Below, piece by piece: positions 1 to 11,713 of a stretch of DNA of 64,000 bases. The first letter of the stretch is position 1. Every line of letters begins with the position of its first letter. The position numbers were made by a program, and so were the translations under genes. Source of the DNA: Macrotis lagotis (lineage: Eukaryota; Chordata; Mammalia; Peramelemorphia; Peramelidae); contig NC_133663.1 of assembly GCF_037893015.1 (NCBI RefSeq), positions 142,235,297 to 142,299,296 on the forward strand. The letters run 5' to 3'. The notes under the pieces are model-generated. The model did no database searches, was not told where the DNA came from, and saw only the letters and a program-made list of their open reading frames with translations.

Positions 1-78
1 ACTTAATAATTACTTAGCTGTGTGGCCTTGGGGAAGCCACTTTTACCCCATTGCCTTGCAAAAACTGAAAACTAAAAA
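1..78 (+). repeat. tRNA-derived SINE (WSINE1-type), 3' part, cut by window edge
   Basis: The window opens inside a SINE: 'acttaataattacttagctg' and 'gtgtggccttgg' are followed by the family's 3' end 'ccattgccttgcaaaaac'. The tRNA-like head lies outside the window. The same 3' half recurs about 17 more times here on both strands. It is non-coding and would have been mobilised by LINE machinery. Confidence 0.85.
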
Positions 79-189
79 ATGAATATTTTTCATCAGTTCT
101 CTTGCTATTCTTGATATTTTGGAGTAAATTACATCATATGAAGGACTGCAAAGCTTCTATCAGAGTATAGGGGGAAAATGAGGTGGTGA

Positions 190-1471
190 AAATTGTTTGA
201 ATTTTGCTTTCATGGTCTTTGACTCAAAAAGGAAAAAAAGAGAATCTAATTTGTATTTGAAATTTTATTTTGCCCTTAATAAATAGTAGGGAGAAAAGGG
301 GGGAGACCAGAAGGAGGGACTGAGAAAATTGAGGGAAAGGAGTGAAAAAGTGAAAGGAGAAAAGAAAGAAAAAGTAGGATGGCTGATAAAAGTGGAGCAT
401 GTCGATGGTTTTAGTAGCAAAACACTTATGACTAGGGATGGGTTAAAAGGATAAAGAAAAGTACAAATGGAGTAGAGGTTTGTAATTATAATTGTGACTA
501 TGAATGGGAAGAACCCTTCCAAAAAATGGAAGCAGAGAGCAAAATAAAAACCAGAATCCTACAATTTGCTGCTTATAAGAAACAATTTTGTACCAGAGAG
601 ATAAAAATAGTGTTTTATGCTTCAGCTGAAGTTAAAAACAAAATAAAACAAAATGAAATGGGATAGCAATTCTCATCTCAGAAAAAGCAAAAGTAAAAAT
701 AAATCTCAATTAAAGAAAAAGAGAAGCAAATTAAAACTTCTTAGAAGTTATTACAGACAGTGAAGTCATTTCAGTACTAAACATATATGCACAAAGTGAT
801 ATATAGCATCCAAATTCTTAGAAGAGAAGCTAAATGAGGTACAGGAAGACATACAGTAATACCATACTTTTGGGTGACCTCAGCATTTCTCACTCAGAAT
901 TACTCAGAAGGTAAGAAGGTAAGAAGAATTTTGGATAACTTAGATATGATGCAACTCTGGGAAAAATTGAGAATATAGGAATATAAAATTCTCAATAGTA
1001 CATGGCACTCATTCTAAAGTTTGCCCTGTATTAGAGCATAAAATCCTCACAATCAAATGCAGAAAGGCAGAAATATAAAATTCATTCTTTTCAGATCATG
1101 ATACAAAAAAAAATCACAAGTAATAAAGGATTGCAGAAAGAAAAACTAAAAAATTATTGGAAACTTAAAAACCTAATTTTAAAGAATGAGTAGATCAAAC
1201 AACATATCATAGATATAATTTTTAATTTCATATAATCACAACCATGAGAACATACAAAAAATTTTAGTATACAGTCAAAGAAGTTATTAGGAGAAATTTA
1301 ATAACTCTTTTTGCTTGCATGAATAAAGTAGTTAAAGAGATCAATGAATTGGATATGCAACTAAAGATCTAGAAAAAGAATGATTTAATAATCTCCAATT
1401 AAATAGCAAATAAAAAATTCTGAAATCAAACAGAGATTAATAAAATGAAAAGTAAGTAATCTATCAAAATG
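190..1471 (+). mobile_element. La: old L1, linker and endonuclease part of ORF2 (5' piece of a split element)
   Basis: Degraded plus-strand L1. A purine-rich linker (about 265-400) leads to the ORF2 start near 480, which matches the same stretch of the better copy Lc at about 4690. The endonuclease region follows, including a relic of the S-I-L-N-I-Y-A-P-S-D block near 770-820. Reading frames are badly broken. The element stops at about 1471 where the Lb/Lc unit inserted and resumes at about 9108. ORF1 is not seen, so the 5' part is lost or outside the window. Confidence 0.75.
1451..1471 (+). repeat. Left TSD of the Lb/Lc insertion into La
   Basis: 'agtaagtaatctatcaaaat' at 1451 resembles 'ggaaactatcacagtaatg' at 9108-9126. 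Both align to the same stretch of L1 ORF2 (compare 5763 and 52102), so La sequence is present on both sides of the insert, as a target-site duplication predicts. The match is imperfect, as expected for an old event. Confidence 0.6.
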
Positions 1472-2028
1472 AGACTTCCAAAGCAATGATGGCAGAGAGA
1501 AGCCAGGCACTGTCCTAAGCTCTCTTGACTTTCGCTTAGAACTTTGAATCAAGCATCTTAACAGAATTTGGATCCACAAAATCCAGATAGGAAACTTCCA
1601 GAGAGGCACTAGCCTTTCATCTGGTCAGTTCAATTGGTCTGGAAGGCCAGGACTTCAAGCCAGATATTTTCAGCAGGAGTCCCCTTGTTTTCAGTTGAGT
1701 CCCCTCCCCCCATCCCTGTGGGAGAAAGTGACTCTTACCAAAACAAACAGTAACAATACCCCTCTGTCCCCAGGCCCAGGTGTGAGCAGCAAATCTTCCT
1801 CATTGCATAGTGAGGATTGAGAAGATTAACTATAAAGCCTAAGGGCTCAACTGATGTTGTTCCAAGATAATCTTGATGTTGCTTTTGGTTCCATTCCCCC
1901 CCCCCCCCCACAAGCCTAGGGAGTGAGCCACAAATCAAGGTTACAGACACTCCAGAGAAAGTGTCTAGTATTCTTTACTGACTGGTTCATTTGGAGTTCC
2001 TAAGCACAGTGAGCAAGACCTCTAGGGA

Positions 2029-2180
2029 GGGGTGTATAGGTGGTGTGTAGTGGATAAAGCACAGTCCTGGGAGTCAGGAATACCTGAGTTCAAATCTGGT
2101 CTCAGACACTTAATAATTACCTAGCTGTGTGGCCTTGGGCAAGCCACTTAACCCAGTTTGCCTTGCAAAAACTTAAAAAA
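2029..2180 (+). repeat. SINE (WSINE1-type) in Lb
   Basis: Full tRNA-derived SINE. The 13-base sequence 'agacctctaggga' sits perfectly on both sides (2016-2028 and 2181-2193), a clear TSD. It lies in the Lb 5' UTR. The perfect TSD suggests it is younger than its host. Confidence 0.93.
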
Positions 2181-2405
2181 AGACCTCTAGGGATTTCAGC
2201 ATCAAAGGTCTCTGAACCAGACCCACCCCAGATACAAGGTCCTAGGAAAATGAAGAAAAAAACAGCAGAAAATGGATTAATTGAAGCCTACTTTAAGACA
2301 AAGATCCTAACTAAGATCTAAAATTTCTGAGGGGAATATGAGTTGGTCTCTAACCCAGAAGGGCTTTTTAGAAGTGATCAGGAAGGAGTTTAAAAATCAG
2401 TTGGG

Positions 2406-2562
2406 GGTTGGGCATGGCAGCTAGGTGGTGAAGTGGATAGAGCACTTGTCCTGGAGTCAGGAATACCTGAGTTTAAATCCAGCCTCAGACACTTAACAAT
2501 TACCCAATTGTGTGGTCTTGGGCAAGCCACTTAACCTCATTTGCCTTGCAAAAACTTAAAAA
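2406..2562 (+). repeat. SINE (WSINE1-type) at the Lb/Lc boundary
   Basis: Full-length SINE with A-rich tail. The flank 'taaaaatcagttggg' (2391-2405) resembles 'aaaaaaattaattagg' after the tail, an imperfect TSD in ORF1 sequence. The Lb reading breaks about 12 bases after the SINE, where the Lc 5' end begins. Confidence 0.88.
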
Positions 2563-3466
2563 AAAAATTAATTAGGTGGACCTCCAGCCAAGATGGCAGA
2601 GGGAAGCAGGCACAGTGCAAAAAGTCTTCTGATCTTGCCTCATATATAATATAAAACAGACCTCTTAACAGGAATACAATCTACAGAACTTAGAAAGAAA
2701 ATCCAGGAGAAGAACATCCACAGAAGGATCTGTCTTCTGTGATCGTGGGTGAGTCCAGATGCAGAACCTGGACTCTACCTGGAGCACAGGATAGGTGATA
2801 GCCTGGGATCCTGGATTAGCCATGGATTACCCTGATTAATGGAGGGGCTGGAGCCCAGGAGCCTGAGGACCTGAGAACCAGACTGACTGGATCATCAGAG
2901 GGGCTAGAGCCTGGTTGACCACAGGGACTTGGGCCAACTAGCAGAGGCATGGGTTGTGGCGCTGACCATCTGGAGCTTGACAGCAGGGCCAGAGGGAGAG
3001 TTCTGGTTTGAGAGAACTGCAAACATCAATCCCCGGGTCCCCCACCAGTCAGGAGGAAATAAGAGTCTTTACCTTCCTTTCAACTCAAGCCTTTGCCCTT
3101 CTCAGAACAAGTACAATTACAGCCCACCTTCCACCCCAGGCTAAGGCCAAGCAGCAGAAGCACCTCTGCTATGATAGCCCACCATTGATCAAAGATAAAA
3201 GTATTCAATAGCTTCAACCACTCCCTCCAGGCCAAGGCAAAGGGCCTCAATCAAGGTCACACACTCTTCAGAGAAAGCAACCAGCACCTCCTACTGTCCA
3301 GCTAGAGATAATACACTCAGTAAGCAAAACCACTAGCACCACCTATTGGTCACCTGAAGATATTACACTCAGTGAGTAAAGCCTCTAGGGATCGAACACA
3401 AAAGCTCTATGAACCAGTCCCTCTCCAACACAGAGAAATGAAGGATAATGAAGAAAGGCCAGTGCA

Positions 3467-3639
3467 GGAGGCAGCTAGGTGGCACAGTGGATAGAGCACC
3501 GGCCCTGGAGTCAGGATTTCCTGAGTTCAAATCTGGTCTCAGACACTTAATAATTACCTAGCTATGTGGCCTTGGGTGAACCACTTAACCCCATTGCCTT
3601 GCAAAAAAAAAAAAAAAAAAAAAAAAACTAAATAAAGAA
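3467..3639 (+). repeat. SINE (WSINE1-type) in Lc ORF1 leader region
   Basis: Complete SINE with a long A tail (3603-3627). TSD 'aagaaaggccagtgca' (3451-3466) versus 'aagaaagggcagcaca' (3640-3655), 13 of 16 matching. Confidence 0.93.
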
Positions 3640-4044
3640 AAGAAAGGGCAGCACAAATGAGGGTCCATAAAAAAATTCCTGGAAGGAAAAGACACCAACT
3701 CAGAGAGACCTAGAACCTCTGAGAAATATATGACCTGCTCTCCAACACAGAAAGACTTTCTTGAAGAAATAAAGAAGAGAATTTAAAGGAGTTTAAAAAT
3801 AAACTGGAAAATTTTGAAGAGAAAATTTACACCTTGAAACAAGAAAACAATTCTTTCAAAACATCAATTGGACAAATGGAAAACTCTTTCAAAAATAGAA
3901 TTGACCAATTGGAAAAGGAGTTGCAAAAGGTAAATGAAGAAAATTCTTCTCTTAAAAGATTGGATTTTGGGGAAATTAATGACTTCATGAGACAGCAAGA
4001 CTCAGTTAAACAAAACCAAAAATTAGAAAAAATGGAAGAAAATT

Positions 4045-4201
4045 GGGGCAGCTAGGTGGCACAGTGGATAAAGCACCGGCCCTGGAGTCAGGAGTACCTC
4101 GGTTCAAATACGATCTCAGACACTTAATAATTACCTAGCTGTGTGGCCTTGAGCAAGCCACTTAACCACATTTGCCTTGCAAAAACCTTAAAAAAAAACC
4201 C
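4045..4201 (+). repeat. SINE (WSINE1-type) inside Lc ORF1
   Basis: Complete SINE starting 'ggggcagctaggtggcacag'. TSD 'aaaatggaagaaaatt' (4029-4044) versus 'aaaatagaagaaattg' (4202-4217). It splits the ORF1 coiled coil from the RNA-binding domain. Confidence 0.93.
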
Positions 4202-4792
4202 AAAATAGAAGAAATTGTAAAATACCTCATCAGCAAAAACACTTACCTTGAGAACAGAGCAGGAAGAGATAACCTAAGAATTATTGGTCTTCTGAAAACA
4301 CTGAAAAGGAAAAAAAGCCTGGAATTAATATTAGAGGATTTAGTGAAAGAAACCTATTCTGTTATCATGGAACCAGAGGACAAATTAGTAATTGAACGAA
4401 TACATAGATCCCTTCCAGAATGAGATCCTAAAATGAAAATACCAAGGAATATTGTGACCAAATTCCAGAACTATCAGATAAAAGAGAAAATTCTGCAAAA
4501 AAACACAAAGAAAAAATTTAAATACCAAGGAGCCACAGTAAGGATAAGAAGGAAAGAAAGGATTGGGGGAAGATATAGGAGGGAAAATACACTGAAGGTG
4601 TTGGTATACAGAAACAAAATACTGGGGAATTTGAATAATGAGAAAAAGGGCAAAAATGCAATCAGAGGGAAGATAACATGGAGGGCAATAAAGAGTTTGT
4701 AATTATAATTTTGAATGTGAATGGGATGAGCATGGATTAAAAAACAGAGTCCTACAATATGCTGCTTACAAGAAACTTGTTTGAAGCAGAGA

Positions 4793-4860
4793 GAACACTT
4801 CCTTCTCTGACCATAATGCAAAAAAATTCCATGTACAATAATGGATTATGGAGAGATAGA
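4793..4860 (+). repeat. 68-bp direct duplication within Lc ORF2, displaced copy
   Basis: Bases 4793-4860 match 5373-5440 at 66 of 68 positions. The second copy is in its proper place in the endonuclease domain (S-F-S-D-H-N-A near 5380-5400). The first sits about 580 bp upstream, after the '..gcttacaagaaac' block, where La and L5 have unrelated sequence. The two copies differ far less than Lc differs from related L1s here. Confidence 0.9.
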
Positions 4861-6313
4861 TTTATGGAGTAAATGTAAAATATTGGAGCAAAATGTATTA
4901 TGCTTCAGCTGAAATGAAAAAGGTGGAGGTTCCAGTCCTTCTCAGACAAAGCAACTATAAAAATAAATCTCATTAAAAGGGATAAGGAAGGAAACAATAT
5001 CCTCTTAAAAGGTACCATAGACAATGAAACAATTTCAATACTAAATATATATGCACCAAGTGATGTAGCATCCAGATTCTTAGTGGAGATGCTAAATAAA
5101 TTGCAGGAATATATAGACAGCAAAACTTTTTGGTGGGAGACCTCAAACGCCCATTTTCAAAATTACATAAATGTAACCATAACATAAATAAGAAGGGAGT
5201 TAAGGAGATAAATAGAATATTGGAAAACAGACATGATAGAACTTTGGAGAAAATTGAATGGGGATAGAAAGAAATATACATTTTTTTCTGAAGTTCTTGG
5301 CACCTACCTAAAAATTGGCCATGTACTAGGGCATAAAAACCTCATAATAAAATGCAGAAAGGTAGAAATAATGAACACTTCCTTCTCTGACCATAATGCA
5401 AAAAAATGCCATGTACAATAATGGGTTATGGAGAGATAGACTTAATACTAATTGGGAACTAAATAACCTCATTTCAAAGAATAAATTAATCAAACAACAC
5501 ATTAGAGATAGAATTAATATTTTCATTCTTATCAAATCCAATAATGAGACAACATAACAACACTTATGGGATATGGCCAAGGAAGTTATTATGGGATATT
5601 TTATATTTTTAAATGCTTACACCATTAAAATAGAGAATGAGGAAATCAATGAGTTAAACATACAACTAAAAAAATTAGAGAAAGAACAAATTAACCCAAC
5701 CAAATAAATAACAAATTAGAAATTTTAAAAATTAAAAGAGAAATTAATAAAATCAAAAGCAAGAAAATTATTGAATTGATAAATAAAACTAAGAGTCGCT
5801 TCTACAAAACTGAATAAAATTCATAAACTTTTGGTTACTTTGATTAAAAAAAGAAAAAGAAAACTATATTACTAGCATCATAAATTAAAAAGGTGAACTC
5901 ACCACCAACGAGGAGAAAAAAATAATTAAGAACTATTTTTTCCACCATAAGGCCAATAAATTTGATAATCTAAGTGAAATGGTTGAATATTTACAAAAAT
6001 ATGAATTGCCCAGGTTAAATGAGGAGTACATCAAATACCTAAATAACACTATGTCAGAAAAAAGAAATTCAACAAGTCATCAAACTCCCTAATAAAAATC
6101 TCCAGGGTCAGATGGATTAACAAGTGAATTCTATCAATGATTTAAGTAACATTTAGTTCCAATTCTATATAAACTCTTTGGAAAAAATAGGTGAAGGTGG
6201 AAATCTGCCTAACTCCTTCTATGACACCAAATTGATGCTGTTACCTAAACCAGGAATAGTCAACACAGAGAAAAAAAAATCGTAGACCAATTTCACTAAA
6301 GAATATGGATGTA

Positions 6314-6466
6314 GGGGTTGACTAGGTGGAGCAGTGGATAAAGCACCAGCCCTTGAGTCAGGAGTACCTGGGTTCAAATCTGTTCTCAGACACTTAATAA
6401 TTACCTAGCTGTGTGGCCTTGGGCAAGCCACTTAACCCCATTTGCCTTGCAAAAACCTAGAAAAAA
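6314..6466 (+). repeat. SINE (WSINE1-type) in Lc reverse transcriptase region
   Basis: Complete SINE. TSD 'aagaatatggatgta' (6299-6313) versus 'aagtatatggttgta' (6467-6481), 13 of 15 matching. It interrupts the ORF2 RT domain just after the N-Y-R-P-I-S-like block. Confidence 0.93.
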
Positions 6467-9005
6467 AAGTATATGGTTGTAGAAAACTTAAAGGAAATAT
6501 TATCAAAGTGATTAAAGCAAGTTCTCACTAAGATAATACACTTTGACCAAATAGTATTTATCCCATCAATGCAGGGTTGATTCAAAATTAGGAAAATTAT
6601 CAGTAAAATTTAATATATCAATAAAAAAACCTAACAGAAATTATATGATTATTTCAATAGATACTGAAAAAGCCTTTGACAAAAAAGCATTAATTCCTAC
6701 TAAAATAATAGAGAGTATAGGAATAAGTAGATTTTTCCTTAGAAGGATAAGCAGTAGCTATCTGAAACCATTAACAAACATTATATGCAAGTTGGGATAA
6801 GCTAGAGGCATTGCCAGTAAGTTAAGGGGTGAAACAATGATGTCTTTTATCACCACTATTATTCATTATTATATTAGAAATGTTAACTTCAACAATAAGA
6901 AAAGAAAAAAGAAATTGAAGGAATTAGAATTGGTAAGGAAGAAGCAAAATTCTCACTCTTTACAGATGACATGATGGTATACTTAGAGAGCCTTAAAAAT
7001 CAAATAAAAACTCCTAGAAACAATTAGCAACTATAGGAAAGGTGTAGGATATAAAATAAAGCCATACACATCCTCATATATAAATATTACTTGCAAGATT
7101 CAGCAACAAGTTCTAGAAAGAGAAATTCTATTTAAAATAACCTCAGAAAATATAACATACTTTGGAGTCTACTGCCAAGGCAGTCTCAGAAACTCTATGA
7201 AAACAACTATAAAACACTTTTCACACAAATAAAATCATATTGAAATAACTGGGCATACATCAAGTATTCATGGATAGGCCAGCTAATATAATAAAGATGA
7301 CTACTCTGCCTAAAATAACTACTTATTTAGTGCCTTACCAATCAACCTTCCAAAAATACTTTAAAGAACTAAAAATATTCTAAATATATTTATATGGAAT
7401 AACAAATAGTCAGGAATTTCTAGGGATTTAATGCTAAAAAGGACAAAAAAGGTTAGCCTTACCATATTTAAAATTGTATTACAAAGCATCAGTCATCAAA
7501 ACTGTCTGGTACTGACTAAGAATTAGAGTAGTGGAAAAATGGAATAGACTAGGGATAAAAGAGACAGCAGAAAATAATTATAGTAAATTGTTGATCGATA
7601 AAATCAAGGAACCCAGATTCTATGATAGGAAATCTCTATTCAGCAAAAACTGTTGAAAAAATTTGAAGTTAGAATGATGGAAACTTTTATTAAACCAACA
7701 TTTTACACTCTGTACCAAGATTAGTTCTAAATGAGAGCAGGATTTAGATAGAAAAGACAATATTATAAGCAAACTAAGAGAACAAGGAATAATTTTCATC
7801 AGATATATGGAAAGGGAAGCAGTTTCTGGCAAAGAAAGAGATGGAGAACATCATTAAAAACAAACCAGATAATTTAAATTGTATTAAATTTAAAAAAAAA
7901 AGCTTTTGAACAAACAAAACTTGTGTAACCAAGATCAAAATAAATGGAGTAAATCGGGAAACAATTTTTGCAAGTAGTATTTCTGAATGATTCATTATTG
8001 AAATATATAGAGAATGGAGTCAAATTCATCAAAATAATGCCATTCCCCAAATGAAAATTGGACTAAGGATAGACAGAGACAATTTGCACATATGGAAAGC
8101 AAAGCTATCTATAGTCACATGATAAATTACTCAGCATCATTACTAATTAGAAAAATACAAATTAAAGCATCTTTGAGATACCACCTCACACCTCTCAGAT
8201 TGACCAATATGACCAGAAAGAGACAATGATCAATATTGGAGGGGATGTGGAAGTCCATATTGTTGGTGGACTTGTGAACTGATCTAATCTTTCTGGAGAG
8301 AAATTTCGGGCTAAAAGGCAATAAAAATTTGCAAACCCTTTGATCCAACAATACCACTACTGGGTCTATATCCTGAAGAGATTATGAAAAAGGGTTAAAA
8401 CATCACTTGTACAAAAATATTCATAGCAACTGTTTGTGGTGGCAAAGAATGAGAAATCGATGTGATGTCCATTACTTGGCAAATGACTGAACAAACTGTG
8501 GTATATATGCATGTCATAGAACACTATTTTTCTATTAGGAGCCAAGAGGAATGGGATTTCAGAGAAGTTTGGAAAGACTTGCATGAATTGATGCTGAGAG
8601 ATATGAGCAGAACCCAAAGACCATTATACACACTACTAACAACATGGAGTGATGATCAACAATGATGGACTTGTTTATTCCATCAGTGCAATAATCAGTG
8701 AAAATTTTAGGGTATCTGAAATGGTGAATACCATCTGTATCCAGAAAAAGATCTGTGGACTTTAGACAAACACCAAAGATCATTACCTTCAATTTAAAAA
8801 AAAATGTTTTCATATGTACTGCATAGTTCTGCTATCACTCATATTTTTGTCCTCCAGGATATATTTTTTCCTCTCTGTACATTCAATTATGTTCAATGAA
8901 TAGCATGGAATCTATGTAAACATTATCAGATTGCTTTCTGTGGGGTGGATGGGGGGAGAGAAGGGAGGGGGGGAAAAGTGTAAAATTCAAAACGTTAATA
9001 AAAAT

Positions 9006-9107
9006 GACAGATAGAAACTACTATTTTATATAATTGAAAACAAACAAAATATTTATGTAATAAAAAATAAAATGAAAATGAAAATAAAATTAAGAAAAGT
9101 TAAAAAA
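9006..9107. other. A-rich tail and filler between Lc and resumed La
   Basis: About 100 bases of A-rich simple sequence with '(aaaatg)n'-like units follow the Lc 3' UTR and precede resumed La. It is probably the expanded poly(A) tail of Lc. No remainder of Lb is visible here. Confidence 0.55.
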
Positions 9108-11097
9108 GGAAACTATCACAGTAATGATTGAAACTAAAAGTTGGTATTATGAAAAACTAATAAAACAGAAAAATCTTTGGTTAATTTGATTGAAAGAAAA
9201 GAAAAAATATTTTATTTAAAATGAAAATTTTCAAATTAAATTATAAACATTAAATTAAAATTACCAAATTAAATCAAATTAAAATTATCAAAAATGAAAA
9301 GCATGAATTCACCACCATTGCAGAGGAATTTAATATAATAAATTAGAGACATTTTGCCCAACTGTGTGCCAATACCTTTGACAATCTAAATGAAATAAAT
9401 GGGATAGTTACAAAAGTACAAATTATCCATATTAACAGAAGAGAAAATTAAATACTAAAAGAACTCCATTTCTGAAAAATAAATTGAACATTCAATCAAT
9501 TAATTCCATAAGAAAAAATCTCCAGGACCTTATTAATTCACATGTGAAGTCTACTAAAAATTCAAAGAGTAATTAATTCCAATTCCAAATTAAGTATTTG
9601 AAAAAATAGTGGAAGTTCTGCCAAATTTCTTCTTTGACACCAATATTTTGCTGATTGTTAAACCAGAAAGTGTGAAAGCAGAAAAAGGAGATTATATACC
9701 ATTTGCCCTAATGAATATTGATTCAAAAATTAAATTAAATATTAGCAAAGCATTTACAGCAAGTTACTATTAGGGTAATATATTATGAACAGGAAGGAAT
9801 GCAGGGTTGGTTCAATAGTAGGAAAACTATCAACATATTTGACCATATGAAAAACAGAAATCATAGGTTTACTTCCTGAGATGCTTGAAAGTCATTTTTA
9901 CTTTGAAAAAGCTTTTGAAAAAATGCATCTATTTCTCTTAAAATTACTAGAGATTATCAAAATAAATGTATTATTCCTTAAAATATTAAGTAGTATATAT
10001 CTAAAGCATCAGCAAGTATTGTATGTAATCAGGATATTTTTGAAGCATTTCCAATAAAATCAGGGGTATCTTCATTACCACCATAATCATTCAATATTGA
10101 ACTAGAATTATTAGCTTTAGTGATAAGGAAATAAAAAGAACGTGAGAGAATTAGAATAGAAAATGAAGAAACAAATCTCTCACTCTTTGCACATGATATG
10201 ATGATGCACTTAGAGAACCCTAGAAAATCAATTAAAAATATTTGAACCAATTACCTTTAATAAAGCAACAAGATGAAAATTAAACTCCATATACAGCTTC
10301 AGTATTTCTTTATATTAAAAACAAAGTCAAACAGAAAGAAATTCCATTTAAAATTACTTTAATCAACATAAAATACTTGGAAGACTACCTGCTAAGACAA
10401 ACTAAGAAACTGTATGCAAGTAATTGAAAAACATTTTTCACAAAATAAATTCATATCTAAATAATTAGACAAATGTCAATTGCTCATACATAGTCCAAGC
10501 TAATATAATAAAAATGACTATTCTGCCTAAATTAATTTACTTATTCAGAACAAATGACACCCCCTCAAAATCAGTTTATTGAAAAATATAAACAATAGAA
10601 AAAATAGCTACAAAATTCATATGGAGGAACAAAAGACCAAGACTAACAAGTGAATTAATCAAAAAAATAAGGAAAATGGTCTAGTCATACCAGATCTAAA
10701 ATTATATTATAAAGTATCAATCATCAACACTGTTGCATACTGACTAAGAAATGGAGTGATAGCTCAGTGGAATAAATATGATAGAAAAGATACAGTAGTA
10801 AATGACTACAGTAATCTCCTGTTTGTGAAACACAAAGACTCCAGTTTCTGGGATAAGAACACAATCTGATAAAAAAATGTCTGGGAAAACTGCAAAATAG
10901 CATAGCAGAAACTATATGTAGACCAATATCTCACATCCTATTCCAAGATAAGATCAAACTGGGTATAGGATGTAAGCCAGTTAGGATAACAAGTAAAAGT
11001 TATATGTCAGATCTATCAAAAAGGAGACCCTTTAATGACCAAAGAAGACAGAGAACATTATAAAATTCAAAATGGATACTTTTGATTAAATTAATTT

Positions 11098-11265
11098 TTT
11101 AAAAAACTTAGGAAATTTAAAAAATGTTTATTTAAGGCAATGGGGTTAAGTGACTTGCCCAAGGTCATACCTAGGCAATTATTAAATGTCTGAGGCTATA
11201 TTTGAACTCAGGTCCTCCTGACTCCAGGACCAGTGCTAACTCCACTGTGCCACCTAGCTGCCCTA
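11098..11265 (-). repeat. SINE (WSINE1-type), minus strand, in La
   Basis: Reverse-complement SINE with its tail at the left. TSD 'tgattaaattaattt' (11083-11097) versus 'tgattacattaattt' (11266-11280), 14 of 15 matching. Confidence 0.93.
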
Positions 11266-11548
11266 TGATTACATTAATTTAAAAATGTTTTGCACAAAAT
11301 CACCAAATGCAACCAAGATAAAAAGGAATACAGTAAGTTGGGAAATAATTTTGACAACTAGTCATTTTGATAAAGGCCTCATTTCTAAAATACATAGAGA
11401 AATGAATCAAATTTATAAGAATGTAAGTCATTCCCTATTTGAACAAAAAGTCCAAGCATATGAACAGGCAGTTCTCAGATTAGGAAATTAAAGTTATCTA
11501 TCATTATAATAAAAATGCTACTAAATTATTATATATATATATATATAT

Positions 11549-11713
11549 GCTTTTTAAATTTTTCAAGGTAATGGAGTTAAGTGACTTGTCCAGGGAATGG
11601 AGTTAAGTGACTTGTCCAGGGAAATAGAGCTAATATTAAGTGTCTGAGGCCGGATTTGAATTCAGGTCCTCCTGATTCCAGGCTCTATCCACAGCTCCAC
11701 TTGGCTGCCCCCT
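11549..11713 (-). repeat. SINE, minus strand, with internal 26-bp tandem duplication
   Basis: Reverse-complement SINE in La, next to an (AT)n run at 11531-11548. The unit starting 'atggagttaagtgac' is present twice in perfect tandem (11571-11596, 11597-11622). Flanks 'taaattattat' and 'taaatcattat' (11715-11725) look like a TSD. Confidence 0.88.

Larger units (their letters stand above)
1472..2574 (+). mobile_element. Lb: L1 head (5' UTR plus ORF1 N-terminal part), no 3' part
   Basis: Begins 'agacttccaaagcaatgatg', matching the 5' ends of Lc (2575), Ld (17019) and L5 (48779). It holds about 0.7 kb of 5' UTR, then an ORF1 start region (2250-2400) resembling the one at 17871 in Ld. It stops in the ORF1 N-terminal region, immediately followed by a second complete L1 head. 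Two SINEs interrupt it. Loss of the 3' part is unusual for an L1, since 5' truncation is the norm. Either Lc inserted here and later recombination removed the Lb remainder, or the source transcript had a duplicated head. Confidence 0.7.
2575..9005 (+). mobile_element. Lc: nearly whole L1 with three SINE insertions
   Basis: A 5' end '..cctccagccaagatggcag' is followed by a 5' UTR to about 3430, ORF1 (about 3440-4560), linker (4560-4690), ORF2 (from about 4695) and a G-rich 3' UTR (8935-8990) ending in an A-rich tail. ORF1 has a coiled coil (3834-4040) and an RNA-binding block with R-D-N-L-R-I-I-G at about 4265. The C-terminal domain starts I-P-R-N-I-V-T-K-F at 4439 but runs straight into the linker. 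Ld has about 845 bp more here, so Lc carries an internal deletion. The RT catalytic box reads L-F-T-D-D near 6955. Frames are broken throughout; the copy is dead. Confidence 0.9.

Noticed and set aside
2029-2110. tRNA gene-like A and B boxes in SINE heads
   Set aside because: Each is part of a complete dispersed SINE with a TSD and A-rich tail; no cloverleaf gene stands alone.
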